A stretch of 64,000 nt of DNA, taken from contig DAIOGK010000005.1 in assembly GCA_036745275.1 (NCBI GenBank), positions 139,784 to 203,783 of the forward strand, in the 5' to 3' direction. Origin of the DNA: JAIUNP01 sp020161975 (lineage in GTDB: Bacteria > Pseudomonadota > Alphaproteobacteria > Rhizobiales > Beijerinckiaceae). The number at the start of each line of letters is the position of its first letter. The first letter of the stretch is position 1. The position numbers were made by a program, and so were the translations under genes. Positions 1 through 8,602 of this stretch are shown here, piece by piece. The notes under the pieces were generated by a model. The model was not told where the DNA came from and ran no database searches. It was given only the letters and a program-made list of their open reading frames with translations.

Positions 1-3000
1 TCGACGCAGCGCTGGTTGCAGACCTCACGGATGCAGCAAGCCATAGCGGCGACAGCACCGTCACGGCCAGCACCGACCCCTCGCTGGGCGATGTTCTGAA
101 CAGCGCCGCCGAGAGCCTCGCAACGACAGAAGCGGACGCGTCGGGCGCCAGCAGCCCCTCCGCCGTCTATGTCATCGATGCGAATGTTGACCAGGCTGAT
201 ACGCTGATCGCCGGCCTGCCCGCCGATGCCGTGATCATCAGGATCGATTCGACATCGGACGGCGTGGCCCAGCTTGCCGAAGCGCTTGAGGGCATGAACA
301 ATATCGGCTCGCTGCACATCTTCGCCCATGGCGAGGCCGGCAGCCTGTCGCTCGGCGCGTCCGTGCTGGATCAGGCCAGCATGGAAACGCTTTACCGCGC
401 AACCCTGGCCGGTCTTGGCACTCACCTCAGTGCCGACGCCGACATCATGATCTACGGCTGTAACTTCGCGGCCGGCGCCGAAGGCCAGGCTGCTGCCGAC
501 ACGCTCGCGGCCCTGACCGGCGCGGATGTCTCAGCCTCGACCGACCTGACCGGCGCCGCCCGCCTCGGCGGCGACTGGGACCTCGAATATGACAGCGGCA
601 GCATCGAGACGCAGGCGCTGAGCTTCGCCGCCTATGACGCGACGCTGGATCTTGCGAGCATTTCGGCTTCGGGCGCGCCCACCACCAGCGGCGGCAGCAA
701 TGTCGGCGCCACGGCGACCTGGAGCAACGTTGCGACCGTCTCCGGCACAACCGTGGACATCCGCGCGACGGTGGTTTCCGCCGATGCCGGCGCGACAATC
801 GGCTTTGGCACCACCGGCGACGACCTACGCGTTGAGCTGGAAAACGGCACTGCTGTCATCACCTGGGAAATCTTCGTCGCCGGCACGACCACGCCGTTCA
901 CGGCGGATGTCACCTTCCAGATCGCGGACCTGGACGGCCCGAACATCGAAACCGTCTCCGCCGCCGCGGCCGGCACGGTGGAATCCAACACGAACCTGTC
1001 CATCGACACGACGGGCGGCATTGTCACCGCCGCTGGCACGCAGAACCAGAACAGCGAATCCACGTCGATGATCGCCTATTCGTGGGGCGGCGTTTCCTCG
1101 ATGTCCGTCACCTACACGGCGGCAACGGGCACGGACATCCGCATCTTCAACCACGACGGCGACCTTGACCTGCCTTTCACCGATCCGGTGGATGTCAACA
1201 CGATCGGCAACAATCCGCCCGATGCTGTGAATGATTCCGCCACAACGCAGATGAACACGGCACTGTCTGGCACCGTCGCCACCAACGACACCGATCCGGA
1301 CGGCGACACGCTGACCTATACCCAAGGCACCGGCCCGACCAACGGCACGCTGACCTTCAACGGCAACGGCACCTACACCTACACGCCCAACACGGGCTAC
1401 ACCGGCACCGATAGTTTCACCTATTCGATCAGTGACGGGCGCGGCGGAACCGACACAGCCACCGTGACGATCACCATCACGGCGCCGAACAGCCCACCGG
1501 TCGCGGGGGACGACACTTTCAACGGCAACTTCAACTACGTTTATATCGATTCAGTCGCAAACAATGACAGCGACCCGAACGGCGACACACTGACCTTCAC
1601 GCAGACGAGCGCCGCCGCGAACGGCACAGTGAGCCTGGCGACAGATGGCAGCTTCAGCTACACGCCGAATACCGGCTTTTCTGGCACGGATACCTTCACC
1701 TATTCAGTGAGCGACGGAAACGGCGGAAGCGACACCGCAACGGTGACGATCACCATTCCGGCGAACAGCCCGCCGGTTGCGGGAGACGACACCTTCAACG
1801 GCAACTTCAACGCTGCCTATAGCAGCACCGTCGCGACCAACGACAGCGATCCAAATGGCGACACGCTGACCTACGCGCTCGGCACCGGCCCGACGAACGG
1901 CACCGTGACACTGAACACGAACGGTTCCTTCACCTACACGCCAAACGCCGGCTATTCCGGAACCGATACCTTCACCTACTCGATCAGTGACGGAAACGGT
2001 GGCAGCGATACCGCAACGGTAACGATCACCATTCCGGCGAACAGCCCGCCGGATGCGGTGAACGACGCCTTCGGCACTTTATACGAAACGTCCTTCTCAG
2101 ACACGGTGGCCACCAACGACAGCGATCCCAATGGCGACACGCTGACCTATACGCTCGGCACCGGCCCGACCAACGGCACCGTGACACTGAACACCAACGG
2201 CACCTTCACCTATACGCCGAACACCGGTTATTCCGGGCAGGACAGCTTCACCTATTCGATCAGTGACGGAAACGGCGGAACAGATACCGCCACCGCGACG
2301 ATCACCGTGACTGGCACGGTCAACAACCCGCCGGATGCGGTGAACGATGCTTTCAACGCGACCTACAACGCCGCATTCAGCAGCACCGTCGCCACGAACG
2401 ATACCGATCCCGACGGCGACACGCTGACCTATACGCTCGGTACCGGCCCGACGGACGGCACGGTGACGCTGAACACTAACGGCAGCTTCACTTATACGCC
2501 GACGACCGGTTATTCGGGCACCGACAGCTTCACCTATTCGATTAGTGACGGCAACGGCGGCACCGACACCGCAACGGTGACCCTGACCGTCCCCGGCCCC
2601 GCGAACAGCCCGCCGGATGCGGTGAACGACGCCTTCGGCACTTTATACGAAACGGCCTTCTCCGACACGGTGGCCACCAACGACAGCGATCCCAATGGCG
2701 ACACGCTGACCTATACACTTGGCACCGGCCCGACCAACGGCACCATATCGCTGAACACCAACGGCACTTTCACCTATACGCCGAACACCGGATATTCCGG
2801 GCAGGACAGCTTCACCTATTCGATCAGTGACGGAAACGGCGGAACAGATACCGCCACCGCGACGATCACCGTGACTGGCACGGTCAACAACCCGCCGGAT
2901 GCGGTGAACGATGCTTTCAACGCGACCTACAACGCCGCATTCAGCAGCACCGTCGCCACGAACGATACCGATCCCGACGGCGACACGCTGACCTATACGC

Positions 3001-5240
3001 TCGGTACCGGCCCGACGGACGGCACGGTGACGCTGAACACTAACGGCAGCTTCACTTATACGCCGACGACCGGTTATTCGGGCACCGACAGCTTCACCTA
3101 TTCGATTAGTGACGGCAACGGCGGCACCGACACCGCAACGGTGACCCTGACCGTTCCTGGCCCCACGAACAATCCCCCGAATGCGGTGAACGACAGCTTC
3201 GGAACCGCCTATAACACGTCGGTCTCAGGCGATGTCTGCACCAACGACACGGATGCCGACAACGATCTTTTGAGCCACACTCTCACCACCGGCCCAACCA
3301 ATGGCACGGTGACACTGAACACCGACGGCACCTTCACCTACACGCCGAACACCGGCTACTCCGGCACTGACACATTCACCTACACCTCCAATGACGGCAA
3401 CGGCGGCACCGACACCGCAACCGTGACCATCACCGTTGCAGGGCCGGTGAACTCGCCGCCGAACGCCGTGAACGACAGCTTCAGCACCGCCTATAACACC
3501 GCCGTCTCCGGCGATGTCTGCACCAATGATACCGACGCCAACGGCGATTTTCTGACGCACACCCTCGCCACCGGCCCCACCAATGGCACGGTGACGCTGA
3601 ACGCGAACGGCACTTTCACCTACACGCCGAACAGCGGCTATTCCGGAACAGATACATTCACCTACACCTCCAATGACGGCAACGGCGGCACCGACACCGC
3701 AACCGTGACCATCACCGTCGGCACCAGGCCCAATTCAGCGCCGGATGCGGTGAACGACACCGTTTCGACCAATGCCGACCAGCCATTGACGGGAACGGTG
3801 GCGACCAACGACAGCGATCCCGATAGCGACACGCTGAACTTTGCCGTCCAGATCACGCCGACCCATGGCACCGTAACGCTGAACACCAACGGCACCTTCA
3901 CCTACACGCCGACGGCTGGCTATTCCGGGCAGGACAGCTTCACCTATACGGTCAACGATGGGAACGGCGGCACGGATTCGGCCGTGGTCGTGGTCTCGGT
4001 GATTGCCGTGAACGATGCGCCGGTCTTCACCACCACGGTTGCGCCGCAGGCCAATGTTGATGGCCAGGTCATCTCGCTGAACATCGGCGCGAATGTCACC
4101 GATGTCGACAGCCCGCAGCTGATCTATGCCGCCAACGGCCTGCCGCCGGGGCTTTCCATCAACCCGCTGACCGGCGTCATCACCGGCACGTTGGACCGCA
4201 TGGCATCCGAAGTCGGACCGACGGAAAACGGCGTTTATCCGGTGACGGTGACGGTGGTGGATCTCGCCGGTGGCGTCACCACCCAGACCTTCACCTGGAC
4301 GATCACCAACCCCGGCCCTGATGCCGTGAATGACACGGTTTCAACCGATGCGGGCGTAGCCTACACGGGTTCGGTCGCCACCAACGACCGCGATCCCGAC
4401 GGCGACCCCGTGACCTTCGCGCTCGGCACAGGCCCGACCCATGGCACGGTGACGCTTGCCGGCAACGGCGCCTATACCTACACGCCCACCGGCGGCTACA
4501 ATGGCCCGGACAGCTTCACCTACACGATGACGGATTCGCAAGGTGCGTCCGACACTGCGACCGTTTCGATCACGGTGGTGCCGGTGAACGGTCCGCCGGT
4601 CGTGACGGGCACCATCCCGACCCAGACCGGCACGGATCTGTCCACGCCCACGCTGGACATCTCCTCCTGCTTTGCCGATCCGCAGAACGATCCCCTGACC
4701 TTCACCGCCACCGGCCTGCCGCCGGGCCTGAGCATCAACGCCGCAACGGGCGTGATCTCCGGCACCGTCGCCCAGAATGCCGGCGTCAGCGGCCCGACGA
4801 GCAATGGCGTCTACAGCGTCGTGATCACCGCGACCGATCCATCCGGACTGAGCGTCAATCACACCTTCTCCTGGACCATCACGAATCCGGCTCCGGATGC
4901 TGTGAACGACAGCTTCAATGGTCTGTCCGGTCAGCCGGTGACCGGTACTGTCGCCACCAACGACAGCGACCCGGATGGCGATGCGACGACTTACACCATC
5001 GTCAGCGGCCCGACCGCCGGCAGCGTCGTGCTGAACACGAACGGCACGTTCACCTACTCCGGCAACCCGCTGTATTCGGGCACCGACAGCTTCGTCTACA
5101 AAGTCACCGATGCGGACGGCAGCTCGGATACCGCGACATCCACCTTCACCATCGCGCCGACAGAGATCGCACCGCCGGGCCTCAGCTGTATCATCAGCTT
5201 CGGCGATCTCAGCCATCTGCGCTCGATCCTGGGGGTGTAG
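1..5240 (+). CDS. Giant DUF4347 / Ig-like repeat surface or secreted protein, 5'-truncated by window edge
   Basis: The frame is open from base 3 through the stop at 5238-5240, so the gene starts before the window; the GTG at 231 is internal. The visible N-terminal part (about 170-610) matches DUF4347, a domain common at the start of very large secreted or surface proteins (motifs VYVIDANV, IFAHGEAG, YGCNFAAG). An Ig-like or lectin-like section follows to about 1200. Then come twelve tandem Ig-like units of roughly 90-100 residues, each with a PPDAVND start, a TNDSDPDGDTLTY core and a FTYTPNTGYSGTDSFTY strand. Two He_PIG-like repeats (LPPGLSIN...TGVISGT) lie at about 4010-4310 and 4590-4890. 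The Asp-rich VATNDSD loops suggest calcium binding. Likely role is adhesion or matrix formation after type I secretion, by family analogy; no RTX nonapeptides are visible. Function is inferred, domain content is seen. Confidence 0.9.
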   Translation, partial: DAALVADLTDAASHSGDSTVTASTDPSLGDVLNSAAESLATTEADASGASSPSAVYVIDANVDQADTLIAGLPADAVIIRIDSTSDGVAQLAEALEGMNNIGSLHIFAHGEAGSLSLGASVLDQASMETLYRATLAGLGTHLSADADIMIYGCNFAAGAEGQAAADTLAALTGADVSASTDLTGAARLGGDWDLEYDSGSIETQALSFAAYDATLDLASISASGAPTTSGGSNVGATATWSNVATVSGTTVDIRATVVSADAGATIGFGTTGDDLRVELENGTAVITWEIFVAGTTTPFTADVTFQIADLDGPNIETVSAAAAGTVESNTNLSIDTTGGIVTAAGTQNQNSESTSMIAYSWGGVSSMSVTYTAATGTDIRIFNHDGDLDLPFTDPVDVNTIGNNPPDAVNDSATTQMNTALSGTVATNDTDPDGDTLTYTQGTGPTNGTLTFNGNGTYTYTPNTGYTGTDSFTYSISDGRGGTDTATVTITITAPNSPPVAGDDTFNGNFNYVYIDSVANNDSDPNGDTLTFTQTSAAANGTVSLATDGSFSYTPNTGFSGTDTFTYSVSDGNGGSDTATVTITIPANSPPVAGDDTFNGNFNAAYSSTVATNDSDPNGDTLTYALGTGPTNGTVTLNTNGSFTYTPNAGYSGTDTFTYSISDGNGGSDTATVTITIPANSPPDAVNDAFGTLYETSFSDTVATNDSDPNGDTLTYTLGTGPTNGTVTLNTNGTFTYTPNTGYSGQDSFTYSISDGNGGTDTATATITVTGTVNNPPDAVNDAFNATYNAAFSSTVATNDTDPDGDTLTYTLGTGPTDGTVTLNTNGSFTYTPTTGYSGTDSFTYSISDGNGGTDTATVTLTVPGPANSPPDAVNDAFGTLYETAFSDTVATNDSDPNGDTLTYTLGTGPTNGTISLNTNGTFTYTPNTGYSGQDSFTYSISDGNGGTDTATATITVTGTVNNPPDAVNDAFNATYNAAFSSTVATNDTDPDGDTLTYTLGTGPTDGTVTLNTNGSFTYTPTTGYSGTDSFTYSISDGNGGTDTATVTLTVPGPTNNPPNAVNDSFGTAYNTSVSGDVCTNDTDADNDLLSHTLTTGPTNGTVTLNTDGTFTYTPNTGYSGTDTFTYTSNDGNGGTDTATVTITVAGPVNSPPNAVNDSFSTAYNTAVSGDVCTNDTDANGDFLTHTLATGPTNGTVTLNANGTFTYTPNSGYSGTDTFTYTSNDGNGGTDTATVTITVGTRPNSAPDAVNDTVSTNADQPLTGTVATNDSDPDSDTLNFAVQITPTHGTVTLNTNGTFTYTPTAGYSGQDSFTYTVNDGNGGTDSAVVVVSVIAVNDAPVFTTTVAPQANVDGQVISLNIGANVTDVDSPQLIYAANGLPPGLSINPLTGVITGTLDRMASEVGPTENGVYPVTVTVVDLAGGVTTQTFTWTITNPGPDAVNDTVSTDAGVAYTGSVATNDRDPDGDPVTFALGTGPTHGTVTLAGNGAYTYTPTGGYNGPDSFTYTMTDSQGASDTATVSITVVPVNGPPVVTGTIPTQTGTDLSTPTLDISSCFADPQNDPLTFTATGLPPGLSINAATGVISGTVAQNAGVSGPTSNGVYSVVITATDPSGLSVNHTFSWTITNPAPDAVNDSFNGLSGQPVTGTVATNDSDPDGDATTYTIVSGPTAGSVVLNTNGTFTYSGNPLYSGTDSFVYKVTDADGSSDTATSTFTIAPTEIAPPGLSCIISFGDLSHLRSILGV
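2051..3178 (+). repeat. Tandem duplication of a 564-bp two-domain block inside the repeat protein
   Basis: Ig-like units 4+5 (2051-2614) and 6+7 (2615-3178) are direct copies at an offset of exactly 564 bp (188 codons). From about 2230 to 2590 the copy at 2794-3154 appears base-for-base identical by eye, including third codon positions. The other repeats in the gene share the protein pattern but differ at synonymous sites. This indicates a recent duplication or gene conversion. Confidence 0.85.
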
Positions 5241-5326
5241 CGGTCGCACAATGCACAGGACCTGCCCCGGTCCGGACAGGGTGTTGTGTGCATAAGGTTC
5301 CTGATAGAAGCCGCGCTTCTGTTCCC

Positions 5327-5349
5327 CTGGCCGGGCTTGTCCCGGCCAG
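5327..5349. repeat. Palindromic hairpin CTGGCCGGG / CCCGGCCAG
   Basis: A perfect 9-bp stem with the 5-nt loop CTTGT stands in the 271-bp gap between two convergent genes. Its core resembles the GGCCGGG...CCCGGCC palindromes I recall as abundant between genes in some Hyphomicrobiales; that comparison is from memory. It lacks the AAGAC(A/G)TGG flank of the four REP-like copies described elsewhere. It has no immediate T-run, so it is a poor intrinsic terminator. Confidence 0.45.
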
Positions 5350-5462
5350 TTGCTTTTCAAATGCTGCACTGAAGCACCCTGAAGCCGGGATCGGCCGGGG
5401 ACAGGGATGGGTAAGCCCTTGGCATTCCCGAAGGCGCGCCTGCCCCGATCGTCAGGGAAATA

Positions 5463-5490
5463 AAAAAGCCGGGCATGTGCCCGGCTTTTT
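5463..5490. terminator. Bidirectional intrinsic terminator
   Basis: AAAAAGCCGGGCA, TG, TGCCCGGCTTTTT: an 8-bp GC stem extended by A/T arms, usable in both directions. It lies between the convergent giant repeat-protein gene (+) and the outer-membrane protein gene (-), 22 nt past the latter's stop. Confidence 0.85.
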
Positions 5491-5511
5491 GCATGTCATC
5501 GGTTACGCACG

Positions 5512-6411
5512 TCAGTATTTTGTGACGACAGGATATTGCGGCACCGGACGTGGCGTCTCGCCGAAAGCCCAGCGCATACCAAGCTTCACGTCATGACTGG
5601 TCAGGCGCGTCACCCGCAGCGGCTGTCCCTGGCTGCCACACACGCAATCGATGATGTTGCTGGCGGCGTTCTTGCCAAGGTCCATGTAGCGATAGGCCAT
5701 TTCCAGCGTCAGGCGATCGTTGATCGCATAGCCGGCACCGGCGGTGAGGCCCCAGGCGAAATTCGTCCGCGTCCGGTCTGCAGCATGGCCGGTTGTGGCA
5801 TCGTTCAGCGTACCGGTCAGCGCGTAGGGTGCGGTATTGCTGTAGACATTGATCGTTGAACTGGATTGCGTCGTCAGGCCCGACACCTTGTTCCGGGCAA
5901 TGCCGACGCTGGCGCCGACGAAGGGCGTGAAGCCGTTCCAGTTGCCGAAGTCATAATAGGCGCTGACCAGCGCCACCTGCGACGAAATGTTGCCGTCGTA
6001 ATGGGTGTAGAGATCCGCCACCCGCTGGCCGCGCCCGTTGACCAGGCGCACGTTGTCGGTGGCTTTCAAATTGGCAGTTGAACGCAATTCCCACGTCGCA
6101 TCCACGCGCACATTGGGCGTGAAGCGATAACCGACGCCAACCGCCACCCCGGCAGTATTGCCGATCGACTTGTTGATGAAGCTGCCACCGTTGCGTCCCA
6201 GATCATCCTGCCGCAGGCCACGGATGACATTGGCGTTCGCAGCCACATCCCCGCGCAGGTAGAAACCCGATTCCGTCGCAGGAGCAGCGGGCCGCAGCGG
6301 CGGCGGGCTGAAATCCGGCGGCGCGGGGCCTCTCAATACCTGCGCCGAAGCCGTCCCTGTCAGGACAAGCATCGCCAGCGACACACAGGAAGGAAGGAAA
6401 CGTCTGCTCAT
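5512..6411 (-). CDS. Outer-membrane beta-barrel protein (opacity/porin-like)
   Basis: A 299-residue protein. It begins with a clear Sec signal peptide (MSRRFLPS, hydrophobic core, cleavage after ASA at about residue 23), followed by a Pro-rich segment. The rest alternates short amphipathic strands and polar turns typical of 8-strand OMP_b-brl barrels: GFYLRGDVAANA, GVAVGVGYRFTPNVRVD, FTPFVGASVGIA, AWGLTAGAGYAINDRLTLEMAYRYMDLG and a final HDVKLGMRWAF strand. The GxGYxF...L..E..YRY pattern is characteristic of Omp25/Opa-like proteins. Sorting by the BAM complex is expected. There is no aromatic last residue in the classic sense, although the chain ends KY. The exact ligand or role is unknown. 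It appears monocistronic with its own terminator. Confidence 0.85.
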   Translation of the reverse strand: MSRRFLPSCVSLAMLVLTGTASAQVLRGPAPPDFSPPPLRPAAPATESGFYLRGDVAANANVIRGLRQDDLGRNGGSFINKSIGNTAGVAVGVGYRFTPNVRVDATWELRSTANLKATDNVRLVNGRGQRVADLYTHYDGNISSQVALVSAYYDFGNWNGFTPFVGASVGIARNKVSGLTTQSSSTINVYSNTAPYALTGTLNDATTGHAADRTRTNFAWGLTAGAGYAINDRLTLEMAYRYMDLGKNAASNIIDCVCGSQGQPLRVTRLTSHDVKLGMRWAFGETPRPVPQYPVVTKY

Positions 6412-6440
6412 GGAAGGGAAATCCGCTTGTAAACCTGATG

Positions 6441-6464
6441 GAAACCATAGTTTCTTGTGGTTTC
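6441..6464. promoter_or_regulatory. Inverted repeat GAAACCA-N10-TGGTTTC upstream of the outer-membrane protein gene
   Basis: A perfect 7-bp inverted repeat lies 30 nt upstream of the OMP start, in the 214-bp divergent gap shared with the secreted-protein gene at 6626. Position and symmetry fit a repressor operator or a transcript hairpin. No regulator is identified and the assignment is inference only. Confidence 0.3.
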
Positions 6465-6625
6465 TAATCGTTTAACAACGCAGTTGTTCGGTATTCGGCA
6501 CGGTAAAATTCCGACCGTAGGGTGCGCCAACGCACAGGCAGAGCGGAAAAAGTCTTGCGTTTCCCCTTTGGCCCGATCCTTGAAGTAAAGACGCTTGATC
6601 AATCTTTTGAAGGCAGGATCAGCCG

Positions 6626-7789
6626 ATGCGCGCCATTCTGAGCCATTCTGCAATCACTGTTGCCACCCTGTTGTTTCTGACGGGGACAGGGACTGCGCAG
6701 GTTCCCGCCCCGCCCGTCATCATGATCGATGGACCGGAAACCATCGTTTTCGATTCGAAAAAGGACGCCTGCGATGGCCATGACGTGCCCGACGTACCGC
6801 CGCGCCTTTATCGCGATGCCGAGGGGCGCATTCGCCTCTTTGCCCTGCATTACGAAAACCGGGCACTCCGGGGTGACAGCCTCGACAAGCTGAAGCTCGA
6901 CTGCCGGGTGGTGTTTCGCGGCGCGGGCAAGTCCGACCCCGCCGCCTACGATGACAAGAGCTGGATCGCCGCCACCTGGACGCGCGACGGCAAGACGGTT
7001 TTCGGGCTCGTCCACCACGAATATCAGGCCAACAGCCATCCAGGCCGCTGCTCAAAGCCGGACTATATGTCGTGCTGGTACAACACCATTCTCGCAATCC
7101 GGTCCGATAATTCCGGCGACAGCTTTGCAAAAACACCAAAGCCGGTCGTTGCCAGCGCGCCATTTCCGCAAGAGGTGGATCAGGGCCGGCATCGCGGCTT
7201 CTTCAATCCCACGAACATCGTCACCGATGGCGTGTGGCACTACATGATCGCTGCGACGACCGGCTGGATTGGCCAACCTTCCGGCGCCTGTCTGTTCCGC
7301 ACAGACAACCTCGCCGATTCCACCGCCTGGCGCGCCTATGATGGCACCGGTTTTACGATTCGATATGGCGATCCGACCCGCGAAAAGACCGTTCCCGGCC
7401 CGGCATGCCTTACGCTGACGCCCTTCCCCGCGCCGGTTGGTTCATTGACCCGCCATACGCCTTCCGGCCAGTGGATCGCGGTTTATCAGGCGCAGAAGGA
7501 TGACCGCCGCTTTCCCGTCTCCGGCATTTATGCCGCCGCCTCGAAGGATCTGAAAAGCTGGAGCGCGCCGCGCCTCATCCTGCCCACCCGCACGCTCTAC
7601 GACGACCCGTGCGGCGCGGGCGTCCTCAATTCCTACCCGACGCTGATCGACCCGCAGGCTACGACGCGCAATTTCGAGGATACGGGCGAAACCGCAGACC
7701 TCTACCTTTCACGCCTGCGGGTGGAGGGCTGCAAGCACACCTCGGACCGCACGCTCGTGAAAGTCAGGGTCCGCATCGCGGTACGCTAG
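6626..7789 (+). CDS. Secreted protein of unknown function, beta-propeller/glycosidase-like
   Basis: A 387-residue protein with a Sec signal peptide (MRAILSHSAITVATLLFLTG, cleavage near GTA-QVP). The mature part repeats patterns seen in five-bladed propellers and sialidase-like folds: RDAEGRIRLFA, DKSWIAATWTRDGKTVFGLVHHEYQ, SDNSGDSFA, FFNPTNIV and ASKDLKSWSAPRLI. Asp-box-like SxDxGxSF and SKDLKSWS motifs are seen. It has several Cys (for example HPGRCSKPDYMSCW, PGPACLT, DDPCGAG, EGCK), which fits disulphides in the periplasm or outside the cell. Some GH43/GH32-like hydrolases share this architecture, but the catalytic acids cannot be assigned with confidence. The gene stands alone between divergent and convergent neighbours, with its stop 3 nt from the permease gene's stop. 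Confidence 0.7.
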   Translation: MRAILSHSAITVATLLFLTGTGTAQVPAPPVIMIDGPETIVFDSKKDACDGHDVPDVPPRLYRDAEGRIRLFALHYENRALRGDSLDKLKLDCRVVFRGAGKSDPAAYDDKSWIAATWTRDGKTVFGLVHHEYQANSHPGRCSKPDYMSCWYNTILAIRSDNSGDSFAKTPKPVVASAPFPQEVDQGRHRGFFNPTNIVTDGVWHYMIAATTGWIGQPSGACLFRTDNLADSTAWRAYDGTGFTIRYGDPTREKTVPGPACLTLTPFPAPVGSLTRHTPSGQWIAVYQAQKDDRRFPVSGIYAAASKDLKSWSAPRLILPTRTLYDDPCGAGVLNSYPTLIDPQATTRNFEDTGETADLYLSRLRVEGCKHTSDRTLVKVRVRIAVR

Positions 7790-7792
7790 CAC

Positions 7793-8602
7793 CTATGTCC
7801 TCACCCGCGCGCCGGTCATCAGATTGGTCTTGAGCGCCAGCGAGGCCACGAGCACGGCGAGCGTCACCACACTGATCATGATGGTGGAGATGGCGTTGAT
7901 CTCCGGCGTCACGCCGAGCCGCACCTGGCTGTAGATGCGCATCGGCAGCGTGCTGGAGCCGGGGCCGGAGGTAAAGCTGGCGATCACCAGATCATCAAAT
8001 GACAGCACGAACGACAGGATCCAGCCTGACGCCACCGCCGGCGCAATGTTGGGCAGCGTGACCAGAAAGAAGGTTGCGCGCGGGGTCGCGCCCAGATCCA
8101 TCGCCGCCTCCTCGATCGACCGGTCGAACCCCGCCAGCCTCGACTGTACAATCACCGTTACAAAGCACATCGCAAACGAGGTGTGCGCGATCACGATGGT
8201 CCAGAAGCCGCGATCCACCCCCAGCGCCACGAAAAACAGCAGCAGCGACAGGCCCGTAATGATCTCCGGCATCACCAGCGTGCCATAGGTCATGCCCGCG
8301 AGCAGCATCCGCCCGCGAAAGGCGCCATGCCGGTGCAGCGCCATCGCCGCCATGGTGCCGAGGATCGTCGCCAGCGTTGCCGTCACCGCGCCGATGACAA
8401 GCGAAAGCACCGCTGAATCCATCAACGCCTTGTTGGCAAGAAGGCCGCGATACCATTGCGTTGAAAAGCCGCCCCAGACCGTCACCAGCCGCGAGGCGTT
8501 GAAGGAATAGAGGACGAGCAGGAGGATCGGCAGATAGAGAAAGCCGAGCACCAGCGCGAGCCGGGCAACATCGAACCGCGCCATACGCCCCGCCGCCATC
8601 AC
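7793..8602 (-). CDS. ABC transporter permease, spermidine/putrescine type (PotC/PotI-like)
   Basis: A 269-residue inner-membrane permease with about six membrane segments (for example LALVLGFLYLPILLLVLYSF and IMISVVTLAVLVASLAL). The cytoplasmic EAA loop reads EEAAMDLGATPRATFF; this loop contacts the ATPase. The conserved VLSFDDLVIASF segment near the end is typical of PotC/PotI. It is the last gene of a four-gene unit transcribed leftward, overlapping the upstream permease gene by 4 nt (8599-8602). The substrate is inferred as a polyamine or similar cation from family resemblance only. No periplasmic binding protein gene is beside it. Confidence 0.9.
   Translation of the reverse strand: MMAAGRMARFDVARLALVLGFLYLPILLLVLYSFNASRLVTVWGGFSTQWYRGLLANKALMDSAVLSLVIGAVTATLATILGTMAAMALHRHGAFRGRMLLAGMTYGTLVMPEIITGLSLLLFFVALGVDRGFWTIVIAHTSFAMCFVTVIVQSRLAGFDRSIEEAAMDLGATPRATFFLVTLPNIAPAVASGWILSFVLSFDDLVIASFTSGPGSSTLPMRIYSQVRLGVTPEINAISTIMISVVTLAVLVASLALKTNLMTGARVRT

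Noticed and set aside
231..233. GTG at 231 as start of the giant gene
   Set aside because: The frame is open upstream to base 3 and the DUF4347 domain begins before it.
1216..5200. Regular repeats that could suggest a CRISPR array
   Set aside because: Period near 280-300 bp, all in frame and translating to Ig-like domains.
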